From the NCBI GenBank assembly GCA_948678575.1, contig CAPPGO010000002.1, positions 177,697-241,696 on the forward strand: a stretch of DNA of 64,000 nt, written 5' to 3'. The notes below the pieces were generated by a model. It was not told the origin of the DNA. It did not search any database and saw nothing but the letters and a program-made list of their open reading frames with translations. The translations under genes were made by a program, and so were the position numbers. Shown here in pieces: positions 27,191 through 36,442 of the stretch (positions are counted from its first letter, which is position 1; each line of letters starts with the position of its first letter). The stretch comes from an uncultured Clostridia bacterium (lineage in GTDB: Bacteria; Bacillota; Clostridia; TANB77; CAG-508).

Positions 27191-28791
27191 AAGCAAACAA
27201 AGAAAAAATATTAATAGCAATAATTTTATTAATACAAACGATAATTTTTATAATAGCAGGAATAAGTAAATCTTATATACATATGGATGAAGCTTTTTCT
27301 ATGGGACTTACTAATTATCCTGAAATAAATATCAGAAATAACGAAGATTTTTATAATAAATGGCATGATAAAGATTATTATAAAGATTATTTAGTCATAA
27401 ACGAAGATGAAAAAAATGATTTTCTTCCAGTGTATGAAAATCAAAAAAATGATGTTCACCCACCATTGTACTATTTATTGCTTAGAATTGCAATGGGATT
27501 TCATATAGATGAATTTTCTAAATGGTCTGGAATAATAATTAATATTATTATTTACATATTTATAACATTATTTATGTATTTAATTATACAGAAGTTATTA
27601 GAGGGAAAAACAAGATATAAAGAAAAATCAGCAATTTTAGCTTCAATTTCAAGTTTAACAATAGCTTCTATAAATAATGCTATGTATATAAGAATGTATG
27701 CTTTATCAACTTTAAATATAGCTATAACAACATATTTACATTTAAAATTATTAGATAGCAAAGAGAGTAATAAAAAATTGCTTGTAGCAATTGGTATTTC
27801 AGCATTAGCAGGTTCATTAACACATTATTATTATTTGTTCTATTTAGCAATGCTATTTATAATGTTTACAGTAAAATATTTGAAGGAAGAGCAATATAAA
27901 GAATTTGGTAAATACTTTTTGACAATGGTAATTAGTGGAATTATATCAATTATAATATTTCCATTTTCAATTAAACACATGTTTTTTGGATACAGAGGAC
28001 AAGGTGCTATGAGTAGCTTGTTAAATATATCAGAATCTATTAAGAGTATAGGTATATATCTTTGGAACTTAAATTTATATGCTTTCAATAATATATTATT
28101 TTTAATAATTATTGCAATGTTAATAATTTGTATATATAAGAAAAGAAAAAATATAAAATTAATAGAACAAAAAAATAAATATATAAATTATCTGCTTTTT
28201 CCAAGTTTATTGTATTTTATACTAGTTGCATTGTCTTCACCTTGGAAAGAATTAAGATACATAATGCCAATTTGTGGAATAGTTTTTATTATAGTAATGT
28301 TCTATTTAGAAGAATTATTTTGTAATTTTATAAAAGAGAAAAAACTGATTATAACTTTTGTTTCTATTTTTATAATAATGTTTGCTATGCCAAGTGTATC
28401 AAATTTTGTTTACAATAATATATTTAAACAACATCATTCAATCAAAGTAGAAGTTTTATATAAGGATAAAAAAGAAATTGTAAGCAAATTAAAAAATGAA
28501 TTAAATTTACCCACTATATATTTTGCTCATAGTAAAGGTTTTAGATTTTTAGATGATATATTATTATTTGCAAATTTAGATAATTCTTATATATATTATG
28601 GAGTTAAGTTTAATGAAGAGGATATAAGAGAAGTTTTCAAAAATCAAAATACTCAAAATGGAATAATAGTTTTTATAAATGAAAAAGAAGAAAATAAAAA
28701 ATTATTAGAAATTGTTAAAAATTCTTTGAATTTAGAAGAGATAACATATCTTCAAAGAATGAATGCTTGTGATATATATTATATTAAATAA
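27187..28791 (+). CDS. GT-C-like membrane glycosyltransferase
   Basis: 534 aa with about ten membrane helices. The first extracytoplasmic loop has HMDEAFS and later DVHPPLYYLLLRI, the acidic motif plus HPPLYY pattern of the GT39/ArnT-PMT type lipid-phosphosugar-dependent transferases. A soluble C-terminal domain of about 110 residues follows the last helix. Likely transfers a sugar to a surface polymer or protein; acceptor unknown. Translationally coupled to the Cys-rich small gene. Confidence 0.72.
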   Translation: MKANKEKILIAIILLIQTIIFIIAGISKSYIHMDEAFSMGLTNYPEINIRNNEDFYNKWHDKDYYKDYLVINEDEKNDFLPVYENQKNDVHPPLYYLLLRIAMGFHIDEFSKWSGIIINIIIYIFITLFMYLIIQKLLEGKTRYKEKSAILASISSLTIASINNAMYIRMYALSTLNIAITTYLHLKLLDSKESNKKLLVAIGISALAGSLTHYYYLFYLAMLFIMFTVKYLKEEQYKEFGKYFLTMVISGIISIIIFPFSIKHMFFGYRGQGAMSSLLNISESIKSIGIYLWNLNLYAFNNILFLIIIAMLIICIYKKRKNIKLIEQKNKYINYLLFPSLLYFILVALSSPWKELRYIMPICGIVFIIVMFYLEELFCNFIKEKKLIITFVSIFIIMFAMPSVSNFVYNNIFKQHHSIKVEVLYKDKKEIVSKLKNELNLPTIYFAHSKGFRFLDDILLFANLDNSYIYYGVKFNEEDIREVFKNQNTQNGIIVFINEKEENKKLLEIVKNSLNLEEITYLQRMNACDIYYIK

Positions 28792-28794
28792 CTA

Positions 28795-28823
28795 TTGTAA
28801 AAAATTTTCTTATATTATATAAT
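28795..28823 (+). promoter_or_regulatory. sigma-A promoter of the rubredoxin gene
   Basis: TTGTAA (28795-28800), 17-bp spacer, TATAAT (28818-28823). Confidence 0.75.
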
Positions 28824-28845
28824 GAAAAAATGGAGGTATAATATT

Positions 28846-28983
28846 ATGAAATATAAATGTACAATATGTGGTTATGTTTATGATGAAGAAGCAGAAGGAA
28901 CAAAATTTGAAGATTTACCAGCTGATTGGACTTGTCCAATGTGTGGCGTTGGAAAAGATTTATTTGAAAAAGTAGAAGACTAA
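28846..28983 (+). CDS. rubredoxin (short form)
   Basis: One-iron electron carrier, 45 aa. Fe ligands in KCTICGYVYD and WTCPMCGVGKDLFE. It lacks the seven-residue loop between the first Cys pair and the LPADW motif seen in the common 52-54 aa rubredoxins. GGAGG precedes the ATG. Own promoter and terminator; usual role in oxygen or peroxide reduction in anaerobes. Confidence 0.95.
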   Translation: MKYKCTICGYVYDEEAEGTKFEDLPADWTCPMCGVGKDLFEKVED

Positions 28984-28988
28984 TTTCA

Positions 28989-29020
28989 AAGGTGAATAAT
29001 ATTTTATTCACCTTGTTTTT
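28989..29020 (+). terminator. rubredoxin terminator
   Basis: AAGGTGAATAA/TTATTCACCTT 11-bp stem, then TGTTTTT. Confidence 0.9.
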
Positions 29021-29033
29021 ATGGAGATTAATT

Positions 29034-30921
29034 ATGAAAACTGAACAAAAAATTTTAATTTTATTTATTTTATTTTTAAGCTTGTTTTCTATTTCTGTAT
29101 ATGCAGGAGAACAAGAATGGAATTCATTAAATTATGATGTTACACTAAATGAAGATGGTAGCGTAGATATAATTGAAACTTGGGATGTTGATATTAGTGA
29201 AACTAATACAATGTTTAAAGAATTTGATTTGTCTGTTGGTAGTTATTTTATAGAAAATGTAAAAGTTACAGAGGTTATAGACAATGAAGAAATACCATTA
29301 GATCAAATATATGAAGAACAATATCATGTTCAATCTGGGTGCTATTATGGTTTAATGAAAAGTTATAATACTTTTGAGATTGCTTGGAATGTAGGACTAG
29401 ATAATTCTTCTGATAGAAGAGTATATAAAATGTATTACACAGTAAGAAATGCAGTTACAACATATTCTGATTGTTCTGAATTTTATTGGCAATTCATATC
29501 AAAAGAAAATACTATGACTGGTGACAATATTACAGGAAATATACATCTTCCAGCTGGTATTACAAATATTGAAAAACTTCATATATGGGGACATGGTGAT
29601 TTTTCTGGAAATACAGAAATAATAAATAAGCAAGAATTAGCATTTAATATAAAACATTTAAGATCTAATGCTATGATAGAAATAAGAGTTGTAACAGAAG
29701 ATAACCTTTTTGAGCTTTCAAATAATGTTAATTACACAGAAAAACTTTCATTAATTCTTGATGAAGAGGCTAGATGGGCAGAAGAGGCTAACAGAGAGAA
29801 AGCTATGTATAAAGCAACAATGTTAGTAATTTTTGCAGTGTCTTTCATTTTATTTATAATATATTTTAGAAAGATATTAAAATATATTAGAGCTGGAAAA
29901 GAATTAAAAATGCAAAAATATAATGTGAACGAATTAAAATATTTTAGAGATATTCCTGATGAAAAGAATGCAACTCCGACAAGAGCAGCATATATGTATT
30001 ATTTTTATAAAACTAATTCTAGTTTTGAAACATACACATCGAATATTTTTTCAGCAACTTTGCTACAACTAACTTTAAAAAAATTTATATCATTACAGCC
30101 AATAGATAATAAAAATGTAAAAATAAATATATTAGAAAATACTAATAAATCAACATTAACGGCAGATGAAGAGATTATATATGATTTTCTTGTATCAGTT
30201 AGTGATAAAACAACAAACAGTGTTGAAACAAACGATTTGCAAAAGTATGCTAAAAAGAATTATGAAAAATTTTTTAAGTTGATGCACAATGTTTGTGTAG
30301 CTGGTAAAAATTATGAAGAAAATAGAGGAATTATAGATCAAAAGAGAAAAGCAATTTCAAATATGTGGTCTGGAAAAGGTGTAGCGTATTTAATAGCTTG
30401 TATATTTGGTATATCAAGTTTAGTATTTATATTACCACTTTTGCCAGTACTAATAGAATTTATAATATGTACAATACTATGCTTCAAAAATTCAGGATAT
30501 ATAACAGCTTTAACACAAGAGGGATATGAAGAAGTTAATCAATGGAAAGCATTAAAAAAGTATATGGAAGATTTTTCTCTATTAAAAGAAAAACAAGTAC
30601 CAGATTTAATTTTATGGGAGAAATACTTGGTATATGCAACAACTTTTGGTATTTCTAAAAAGGTATTAGAGCAATTAATAAAAGTATATCCTCAAATGAC
30701 ATCAGAAGAATATTATAGTTCTGGTCATTATACTTACTTATATATAGCTTCAAATTCAGGCTTTGATACTTTAAACAATTTAGATAAATCATTTAGCGAC
30801 ATATGTAGAACAGCAAATTCAGCATATTCTGCTGCACATTCATCTAGCAGTGGAAGTGGTGGAGGATTCTCTGGTGGCGGTGGTGGCCGGAGGCGGAGGA
30901 GGAAGCTGTGGTGGCAGATAA
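29034..30921 (+). CDS. DUF2207 membrane protein, CGG +1 frameshift near the C-terminus
   Basis: Start ATG 29034 (GGAG upstream; the earlier in-frame ATG at 28992 lies in the rubredoxin terminator). Signal peptide MKTEQKILILFILFLSLFSISVYA, extracellular DUF2207 domain (about residues 25-250: LNYDVTLNEDGSVDIIETWDV), membrane helix near 265-285, cytoplasmic part, two helices near 455-490, Gly-rich tail. In frame 0 the tail turns from SGGGG into RRRRRKLWW and stops at 30932. Skipping the C of CGG 30888-30890 keeps the Gly/Ser tail (GGGGGSCGGR) typical of the family and stops at 30921: join 29034-30887, 30889-30921. Function unknown; probably cell-envelope. Confidence 0.85.
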
Positions 30922-30935
30922 CTCTTAAATAAAAG

Positions 30936-30971
30936 AAAAAATGCATCTTAAATTTAAAAGATGCATTTTTT
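30936..30971 (+). terminator. terminator of the DUF2207 gene
   Basis: AAAAAATGCATCTT/AAGATGCATTTTTT stem with T-run. Confidence 0.92.
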
Positions 30972-30991
30972 GTACTAAAATTATGTAATTA

Positions 30992-31020
30992 TTGCAGTGC
31001 TTGACATAATGTTGTATAAT
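30992..31020 (+). promoter_or_regulatory. promoter candidate upstream of the hypothetical gene at 31159
   Basis: TTGCAG (30992-30997), 17-bp spacer, TATAAT (31015-31020). The nearer TTGACA at 31001 is too close to the -10. The roughly 130-nt leader has a CTTTCG/CGGAAG hairpin near 31110-31125. Confidence 0.45.
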
Positions 31021-31158
31021 ATAATTCTATGAAAATTTTATAATTTTCGTAAAAAATAATTTTTTTGAAAAGGAGGGTAGTAATAATTTTGTAACTGTAA
31101 ACCTAACCTTTCGTGTAAACGGAAGGAACCACCTATGCAAAAAGAGGAATGAGAGAGT

Positions 31159-32613
31159 ATGGAAAACGAAATAATTACTAGCAAAGAAGTGGAATGTGGA
31201 ACAGGGGAAGAATACGAAATGGAAAATGTATTTGAACCATTAGTTATCAAATCTCAGGAAGAATATGATGACATGATTTCAAAGAATGCAAGAAAAGTGG
31301 CAAGAGAAATGATTGCAAAAGAAAAAGAGAGGAAAAGACGCACATCAAAAATCAGGCGTAGAAAGTTCTTGAAATTTGTGTTTGTAGCAATGGTATTATG
31401 TGTGGTTGGGATTTATTTTTCTCATCAGTATCCGATACCGAAATATGACAAGGAAACACAGACCATTTGCAGGAATTTGGATCATGCATACAGTTTAATT
31501 CCAGTATTACCTGAGTTACCAGAAATGGCATGGTCTGAGGAGTTACCTTCATTTATCGAAAAAGATTTAGATAAAGTGATGGATGAAGGATGGCGAATTG
31601 AATATGACTTTGCTGGGCATACCATAAATATCAAAAGAGAAGAGGATATTTGGGAAGACGGTTATTACCTTACAATGACTGTTGACAAGATAGACGATCA
31701 AGATGATGTTTATGTGTATCGGTTCAATAATTCATCTATCTACATGGATGATGGAATGTTGAAATGGTATTGTTGGAGCGGAGATAACAAGTTTGATGTT
31801 GTAAAGATAAGTGGTACAATGGTCAAACAGGAAACTCTATCAAATAATGCCAAGGATGTACCAATAACGGTTGATGATGCAAATTCATGGAAATTTGGCG
31901 ATTATGTGTTAGTTCAAAATGAAAATGAGCTGAGCCTTTGGAGAGATGGATATGAAAAAGCATCAATAACCAGTGAAATTGGTGATATAGAATGTATTTA
32001 TGATCGTTATGCATTGTTATTAACAACTGATCATAAAATGTATGGAATTGATATATATGCATCAAAAAGTACAGACTATTCACCACAAATCTATTTGTCG
32101 TATATTGATAAAATAGATGATATTTCGGATGTGAAATTTTATTATCCAGAGAACGAATTTATCTTTGAATTTCCAAGAGAAAGCGAATATGCTTTTCCTA
32201 TTGTAAAAAGCAATGATGAGAGCTATGTAGTTTTGCCAGAAGATATAAGCAATTATGTATCATATAGTTTGGCTAATAAAGGCAAAATAGTATGGGCGAG
32301 AGAAAAAGTAAATTTGAAAAGAAGCATGGTAAAGATTGCGGATTTGAATTTTGTTTCAGCAAATATACATTATGATTATAGTAGTTATATATACGAAGGA
32401 TTTGGTTGGTTAGCTGATGTCGAAGTCGAGTATAATGGAGTTACATATCATTATAAAGATTATCCAATATATGGATACGATAGACAGTTTTACTTAACAG
32501 ATGCAGAGGAAGAAAAACTTACTACAACAGTGTATAGTGTTGAAGAATATTGGCTTGCAGTAGAGGAGATTCGTGAAACGTATCAGAATTATTACGAAAG
32601 GCAGGGGGGCTGA
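31159..32613 (+). CDS. single-pass membrane protein of unknown function, probably acquired
   Basis: 484 aa, not recognised. Acidic N-terminus, a strongly basic stretch (KEKERKRRTSKIRRRK), one membrane helix (about residues 73-90), then a 390-residue extracytoplasmic, beta-rich, Asp/Tyr-rich region. Codon use is less AT-biased than its neighbours and it includes an in-frame CGG (31720-31722, VYRFNN) read in frame 0. Its terminator is very GC-rich and includes the stop codon. These point to horizontal acquisition from a Lachnospiraceae-like donor, as inference. Confidence 0.6.
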   Translation: MENEIITSKEVECGTGEEYEMENVFEPLVIKSQEEYDDMISKNARKVAREMIAKEKERKRRTSKIRRRKFLKFVFVAMVLCVVGIYFSHQYPIPKYDKETQTICRNLDHAYSLIPVLPELPEMAWSEELPSFIEKDLDKVMDEGWRIEYDFAGHTINIKREEDIWEDGYYLTMTVDKIDDQDDVYVYRFNNSSIYMDDGMLKWYCWSGDNKFDVVKISGTMVKQETLSNNAKDVPITVDDANSWKFGDYVLVQNENELSLWRDGYEKASITSEIGDIECIYDRYALLLTTDHKMYGIDIYASKSTDYSPQIYLSYIDKIDDISDVKFYYPENEFIFEFPRESEYAFPIVKSNDESYVVLPEDISNYVSYSLANKGKIVWAREKVNLKRSMVKIADLNFVSANIHYDYSSYIYEGFGWLADVEVEYNGVTYHYKDYPIYGYDRQFYLTDAEEEKLTTTVYSVEEYWLAVEEIRETYQNYYERQGG

Positions 32614-32632
32614 CCCCCAGCCTTCCTTTTTT
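32598..32632 (+). terminator. GC-rich terminator overlapping the stop codon
   Basis: AAGGC/GCCTT and GGGGG/CCCCC stem with CTGA loop, then T7; the TGA stop of the preceding gene is in the loop. Confidence 0.92.
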
Positions 32633-32658
32633 TATAGAATATATAAATTAACATACTA

Positions 32659-32687
32659 TTGATTTTTTAATAAAAATAGAATATATT
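32659..32687 (+). promoter_or_regulatory. sigma-A-like promoter of the CNNM/CorC gene
   Basis: TTGATT (32659-32664), 17-bp spacer, TATATT (32682-32687). Confidence 0.6.
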
Positions 32688-32717
32688 ATAAATACAAATA
32701 AGTACAAGGAGAAAAAA

Positions 32718-34031
32718 ATGTTTACAGAAATTTTATTATTAATTATATTGATAGGTTTAAATGCTTTTTTTGCGGCTACTGAGATTGCATTTATTTCTTT
32801 AAATGATACCAAAATTGAAAAAGAAGCAAAAGAAGGAAATAAAAAAGCTAAGGCTATAAAAAATATGCTTGTAAATCCAAGTAAATTTTTAGCTACTATT
32901 CAAATAGGAATTACATTAGCTGGATTTTTATCAAGTGCTTTTGCATCAGAAGCTTTCGCTAGTGAACTTGCACCAATATTATACAAATGGGTTCCAGCAA
33001 TTAGTTTGAATTCTTGGAATACTATTGCAATTATAATTATTACTTTAATTTTATCTTACTTTACTTTGGTTTTTGGAGAATTAGTTCCTAAAAGAGTCGC
33101 GATGAAGTATTCAGAAAAATTAGCTTTTGCAAGTATTGGAATTATTAGAACAATTGCAATATTTACAGCACCTTTTGTTAAATTTTTAACTGTATCTACT
33201 AACGTTATTTCTAAATTTTTGGGAGTTGGCGAAACAGATGAAGAAACTGTTACCGAAGAAGAAATTAGGATGATGGTAGATGTTGGTGAAGAAAAAGGCG
33301 CAATAGATAGTGAAGAAAAAGAAATGATAAATAATATTTTTGAATTTAATGATAAATCTGTATCAGAGATTATGGTACCTAGAAAAGATGTATTTGCGTT
33401 AGATATGAATTTATCAATTTCAAAAGTAATAGAAGAACTAACAGAAGATTTTAGATATAGTAGAGTGCCTGTATATGATGAAACAATTGACGATATAAAA
33501 GGTATTGTTTATATAAAAGATATTTTATTATCTACAAAAAACAAAAATGTAAAAATAAAAAATTTAATTAAAGATGCATATTTTGTACCAGAAACAAAAC
33601 CAGTAAACGAGCTTTTTGAAGAACTTAGAAAAAATAGAAAACAAATAGCCATTATTTTGGACGAATATGGTGGCACAGCTGGTATTGTAACAATGGAAGA
33701 TATTCTAGAAGAAATAGTTGGTGAAATTTATGATGAATATGATGAAGTAGAAAATAGATATGAAAAAATAGATGAAAATACTTATATTATTTCTGGAAGT
33801 ATGTCAACTTATGATTTAGAAAAATTTCTTGATACAAAGATACCAGAAGGTGATTATGATACTTTGTCAGGATATTTACTAGAATTACTTGGAAGAATTC
33901 CAAATGAAAAAGAAAAACCTGTTGTAGAAACAGAAACAGTAGTATATAAAATCGAAAAGGTATATGAAAAAAGAATTGTTAAAGTTAAGGCGTGCAAAGT
34001 AATTCAAGAGGAAGAAGAAAAAAATAAATAA
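32718..34031 (+). CDS. CNNM/hemolysin-C family protein (DUF21, CBS pair, CorC domain)
   Basis: 437 aa. DUF21 membrane domain with four helices (LNAFFAATEIAFISLN at the start), CBS pair (IMVPRKDVFALDMN; IVYIKDILL; YGGTAGIVTMEDILEEIVGEIYDEYD) and the C-terminal CorC_HlyC domain (GSMSTYDLEKFLDTKIPEGDYDTLSGYLLELLGRIP). This family includes Mg2+/Na+ exporters such as MpfA. Monocistronic with its own promoter and a strong terminator. Confidence 0.92.
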   Translation: MFTEILLLIILIGLNAFFAATEIAFISLNDTKIEKEAKEGNKKAKAIKNMLVNPSKFLATIQIGITLAGFLSSAFASEAFASELAPILYKWVPAISLNSWNTIAIIIITLILSYFTLVFGELVPKRVAMKYSEKLAFASIGIIRTIAIFTAPFVKFLTVSTNVISKFLGVGETDEETVTEEEIRMMVDVGEEKGAIDSEEKEMINNIFEFNDKSVSEIMVPRKDVFALDMNLSISKVIEELTEDFRYSRVPVYDETIDDIKGIVYIKDILLSTKNKNVKIKNLIKDAYFVPETKPVNELFEELRKNRKQIAIILDEYGGTAGIVTMEDILEEIVGEIYDEYDEVENRYEKIDENTYIISGSMSTYDLEKFLDTKIPEGDYDTLSGYLLELLGRIPNEKEKPVVETETVVYKIEKVYEKRIVKVKACKVIQEEEEKNK

Positions 34032-34035
34032 TGTT

Positions 34036-34075
34036 AAAAAACTACTCCTTAGAATATTATAGGAGTAGTTTTTTT
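34036..34075 (+). terminator. terminator of the CNNM/CorC gene
   Basis: AAAACTACTCCT/AGGAGTAGTTTT stem and T7. Confidence 0.93.
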
Positions 34076-34105
34076 GAAAAAATTTAAAAAATTTTCAAAA
34101 AACAC

Positions 34106-34134
34106 TTTACAAAATAAAAATACCATGTTATAAT
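34106..34134 (+). promoter_or_regulatory. upstream sigma-A promoter of the TasA-like/sipW unit
   Basis: TTTACA (34106-34111), 17-bp spacer, TATAAT (34129-34134). It lies outside the inverted repeat pair 34144-34342. Confidence 0.65.
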
Positions 34135-34143
34135 CCAAAACAA

Positions 34144-34342
34144 GTTAAATGATTTTTAACAAATTTTATTCAAAATTTTAATCGAAATAGTTTTCTTTGT
34201 TCTTAAAGAAAATTAAATTTCCAAAAAATTACAATTTAATATATTAAAAAGAGATTTTTTTGTATGCCCTTTTTTCTTAATTTATAATGCCCCTAAGTTA
34301 TAATTATAGAATTCAAAATGGTTTGTTAAAAAATCATTTAAC
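34144..34342. repeat. imperfect inverted repeat pair upstream of the TasA-like gene
   Basis: 34144-34163 and 34322-34342 are inverted copies differing by one T in a T-run; similarity extends about six bases outward. Each half has GTTAAA/TTTAAC-like arms reminiscent of the TCGTTAA/TTAACGA sites of switches A-C. The 199-bp span is close to their 191 bp. The single-base length difference argues against an active recombination site, so a long RNA stem is the alternative. Confidence 0.5.
34260..34288 (+). promoter_or_regulatory. sigma-A promoter between the inverted repeats, facing the TasA-like gene
   Basis: TTGTAT (34260-34265), 17-bp spacer, TATAAT (34283-34288). In the drawn orientation it would transcribe the downstream gene. 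Confidence 0.65.
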
Positions 34343-34368
34343 TGTTTTAATATAAGGGAGGTGATACA

Positions 34369-34902
34369 TTGCAAAAAAAGAAAAGTTATCTAGCAATAAT
34401 TGCAATAGTTGCTTTAATTATTTTATTAGCAACAGGTTACACTTTTTCAAAATTTTATCAATCTGTAAAAGGAAAAGGTACTATGAATATTGCAACATGG
34501 GCTTTTAAAGCAACTACAAATGATAATAGACCACTTTCAGAAATTATTTTACAAGAAGATAATGGTGGGCCAGTATTACCAGGTAGCAAAGGTAGTTTTG
34601 ATATTACAGTAGATGCGACTGGATCAGCAGTAGATATTGCATATAGTACAGAAGTTACAGACGAAAATTTACCTGAGAGCATGATTTTTTATATGGAAAA
34701 TGATAAGGCTCTTAGATATCAAGATTTTAGAGACTTAGCATTAGATAAAATAAAAGGAACTTTGTCTCCAACACTTGGAACAACAGCTACATATAAAGTA
34801 TGTTGGGAATGGCCATTTGATGGTAATGATTTAATAGATAATTCTTCTAGTAATAACTATAATTTCAATATTGAGATTATAGGAGAACAAGTAAAAAAAT
34901 AG
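34369..34902 (+). CDS. TasA/CalY-like SipW-dependent surface protein
   Basis: 177 aa, starting at TTG 34369 with an unusually strong ribosome site (GGGAGGTGAT). Signal peptide KKKSYLAIIAIVALIILLATGYTFSKF, then KGKGTMNIATWAFKAT and a beta-sandwich-like body ending in YNFNIEIIGEQ. The signal peptide/AxW pattern and the SipW-type peptidase downstream match proteins of the TasA (biofilm amyloid)/camelysin group in clostridia. Whether it forms fibres is not visible. Candidate target of the inverted-repeat region upstream. Confidence 0.75.
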   Translation: MQKKKSYLAIIAIVALIILLATGYTFSKFYQSVKGKGTMNIATWAFKATTNDNRPLSEIILQEDNGGPVLPGSKGSFDITVDATGSAVDIAYSTEVTDENLPESMIFYMENDKALRYQDFRDLALDKIKGTLSPTLGTTATYKVCWEWPFDGNDLIDNSSSNNYNFNIEIIGEQVKK

Positions 34903-34950
34903 GTATATTCCTATGTATAAAGTAAAAAAATTGTAAAAACAACCAATCTT

Positions 34951-34970
34951 TAAGAGAGCATATAGCTCTC
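34951..34970 (+). other. hairpin between TasA-like gene and sipW
   Basis: AGAGAGC/GCTCTCT with ATATA loop, no T-run. It may tune relative expression or stability of the two cistrons. Confidence 0.45.
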
Positions 34971-34976
34971 TGCTAA

Positions 34977-35519
34977 ATGTATAAACATTGTATGTTTAGT
35001 AGAAAGCTATATGAGAAGGAGGAAAATATAAAAAAGTTTTTAAAAAATTTAATGATTATATTGTTAATATTATTACTTTTGTATGTTATAATTTCAAAAT
35101 TTTATTATAATGAACAAATAGTTAAAATAGGTGGGATAGGATCTTTGATTGTAATAACTGATAGTATGAAGCCAACTATCAATTCAAAAGAAATGATAAT
35201 AATTAGAGAACAAAGCGAATATTCTAAAAATGATATTATTACATATAAAGATTTCTTTGGTAGATTAATAACACACAGAATTGTAGATATAGATGGAGAT
35301 AATGTTATTACAAAAGGTGACAATAATAATGCAAAAGATGATGTTATAAAAAAATCAAATATACAAGGAAAAGTAATTTTTCATTCAAAAATACTTGGAA
35401 CAATTTACATTTATGTTTTGAAACCATTAATAATTATAATATGCTTAGGATATTTATTTAATTTTTTGAAATATATTTTATTCGCAAAAATATTATTAAA
35501 AATAGGTAAGTATTGTTAA
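34977..35519 (+). CDS. sipW: SipW-type (ER-type) signal peptidase I
   Basis: Processes the adjacent TasA-like protein. Two membrane helices (about residues 25-42 and 140-160), catalytic Ser in ITDSMKPT and the His that replaces Lys in ER-type enzymes (LITHRIVDI), then GDNVITKGDNN. The start is unclear: ATG 34977 (180 aa) and ATG 34992 have no ribosome site, whereas a perfect AAGGAGG (35016-35022) is followed at 5 nt by ATA 35028, in frame and giving IKKFLKNLMIILL. Initiation at AUA is possible. Confidence 0.85.
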   Translation: MYKHCMFSRKLYEKEENIKKFLKNLMIILLILLLLYVIISKFYYNEQIVKIGGIGSLIVITDSMKPTINSKEMIIIREQSEYSKNDIITYKDFFGRLITHRIVDIDGDNVITKGDNNNAKDDVIKKSNIQGKVIFHSKILGTIYIYVLKPLIIIICLGYLFNFLKYILFAKILLKIGKYC

Positions 35520-35541
35520 AAAGAACTTTAAGTGATATAAT
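35513..35541 (+). promoter_or_regulatory. sigma-A promoter of the P-loop/Asp23 gene
   Basis: TTGTTA (35513-35518, overlapping the sipW stop), 17-bp spacer, TATAAT (35536-35541). Confidence 0.75.
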
Positions 35542-35587
35542 ATTAAAAGTTGATTGAAATCATTTTATATATAAAGAGAGGGATATT

Positions 35588-36433
35588 ATGTTTGAACATA
35601 AAATGAAAACCTATGCATTTGTAGGTCCATCTGGAACAGGTAAAAGTTATAGAGCCCAAATGGTAGCAAACGAAAATGGAATTAAGTATATAATTGATGA
35701 TGGTCTTCTTATTAGCGAAAATGAAGTGTTAGCAGGAATATCTGCTAAAAAAGCTCCAACAAAAATTGAAACAGTTAGAAATGCTTTGTTTTCTACTGAG
35801 GAGCAAAGAAAAGAAATAAAAAAAGTTATAAAAAAACATAAACCAGAAAGCATTTTAATTTTAGGAACTTCTGATGAAATGGTTAGAAGAATTGCTGAAA
35901 ATCTTGAATTTCCTGAAATTTGTAAAACGATTTATATAAAAGATGTTGCAACAGAAGAAGAAATGGAAATGGCAAGAAAAATAAGAGTAACACAAGGAAA
36001 ACATGTTATTCCAGTTCCAACATTTGCAATAAAAAAAGACTTTTCAGGATATTTATTAGATCCTTTGCAGATATTCAAATCAACTGGAAAAGGTAAAGCA
36101 CCATATATTTCAGAAAAATCCATCATAAGACCAACATTTAGTTATTTAGGAAATTTTGAAATTTCAGATATAGTATTTAAGCAAATTATAGAATGTGTTG
36201 TAGCAAAATTTGAAGGAATATATAAAATATCAAGAGTTATTATAAAAAAACATGAAGGTTATAACGATGGTTTATACATATATATAGAACCTATTATCGA
36301 GTTTGGGTATAATATCAATGAAACAATGTCAAGATTAAAAAGTTTGATAATAAAAGAAATAGAAAATTTAACAGCAATGAATGTGCTTAGTATGGAAATA
36401 ACAGTAAAAGGTGTTCATTACGAGAAAAAATAG
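35588..36433 (+). CDS. P-loop ATPase with C-terminal Asp23-like domain
   Basis: 281 aa. Walker A GPSGTGKS at residues 14-21, then a nucleotide-binding-like domain (SILILGTSDEMVRRIAENL). The last 95 residues (SDIVFKQIIECVVAKFEGIYKISRVII ... MNVLSMEITVKGVHY) resemble Asp23/YloU domains. The architecture occurs in clostridia near cmk but has no established role. Followed 9 bp later by cmk, so probably co-transcribed. A second, classical Asp23 gene lies at 59246. Confidence 0.68.
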   Translation: MFEHKMKTYAFVGPSGTGKSYRAQMVANENGIKYIIDDGLLISENEVLAGISAKKAPTKIETVRNALFSTEEQRKEIKKVIKKHKPESILILGTSDEMVRRIAENLEFPEICKTIYIKDVATEEEMEMARKIRVTQGKHVIPVPTFAIKKDFSGYLLDPLQIFKSTGKGKAPYISEKSIIRPTFSYLGNFEISDIVFKQIIECVVAKFEGIYKISRVIIKKHEGYNDGLYIYIEPIIEFGYNINETMSRLKSLIIKEIENLTAMNVLSMEITVKGVHYEKK

Positions 36434-36442
36434 GAGGAAACT

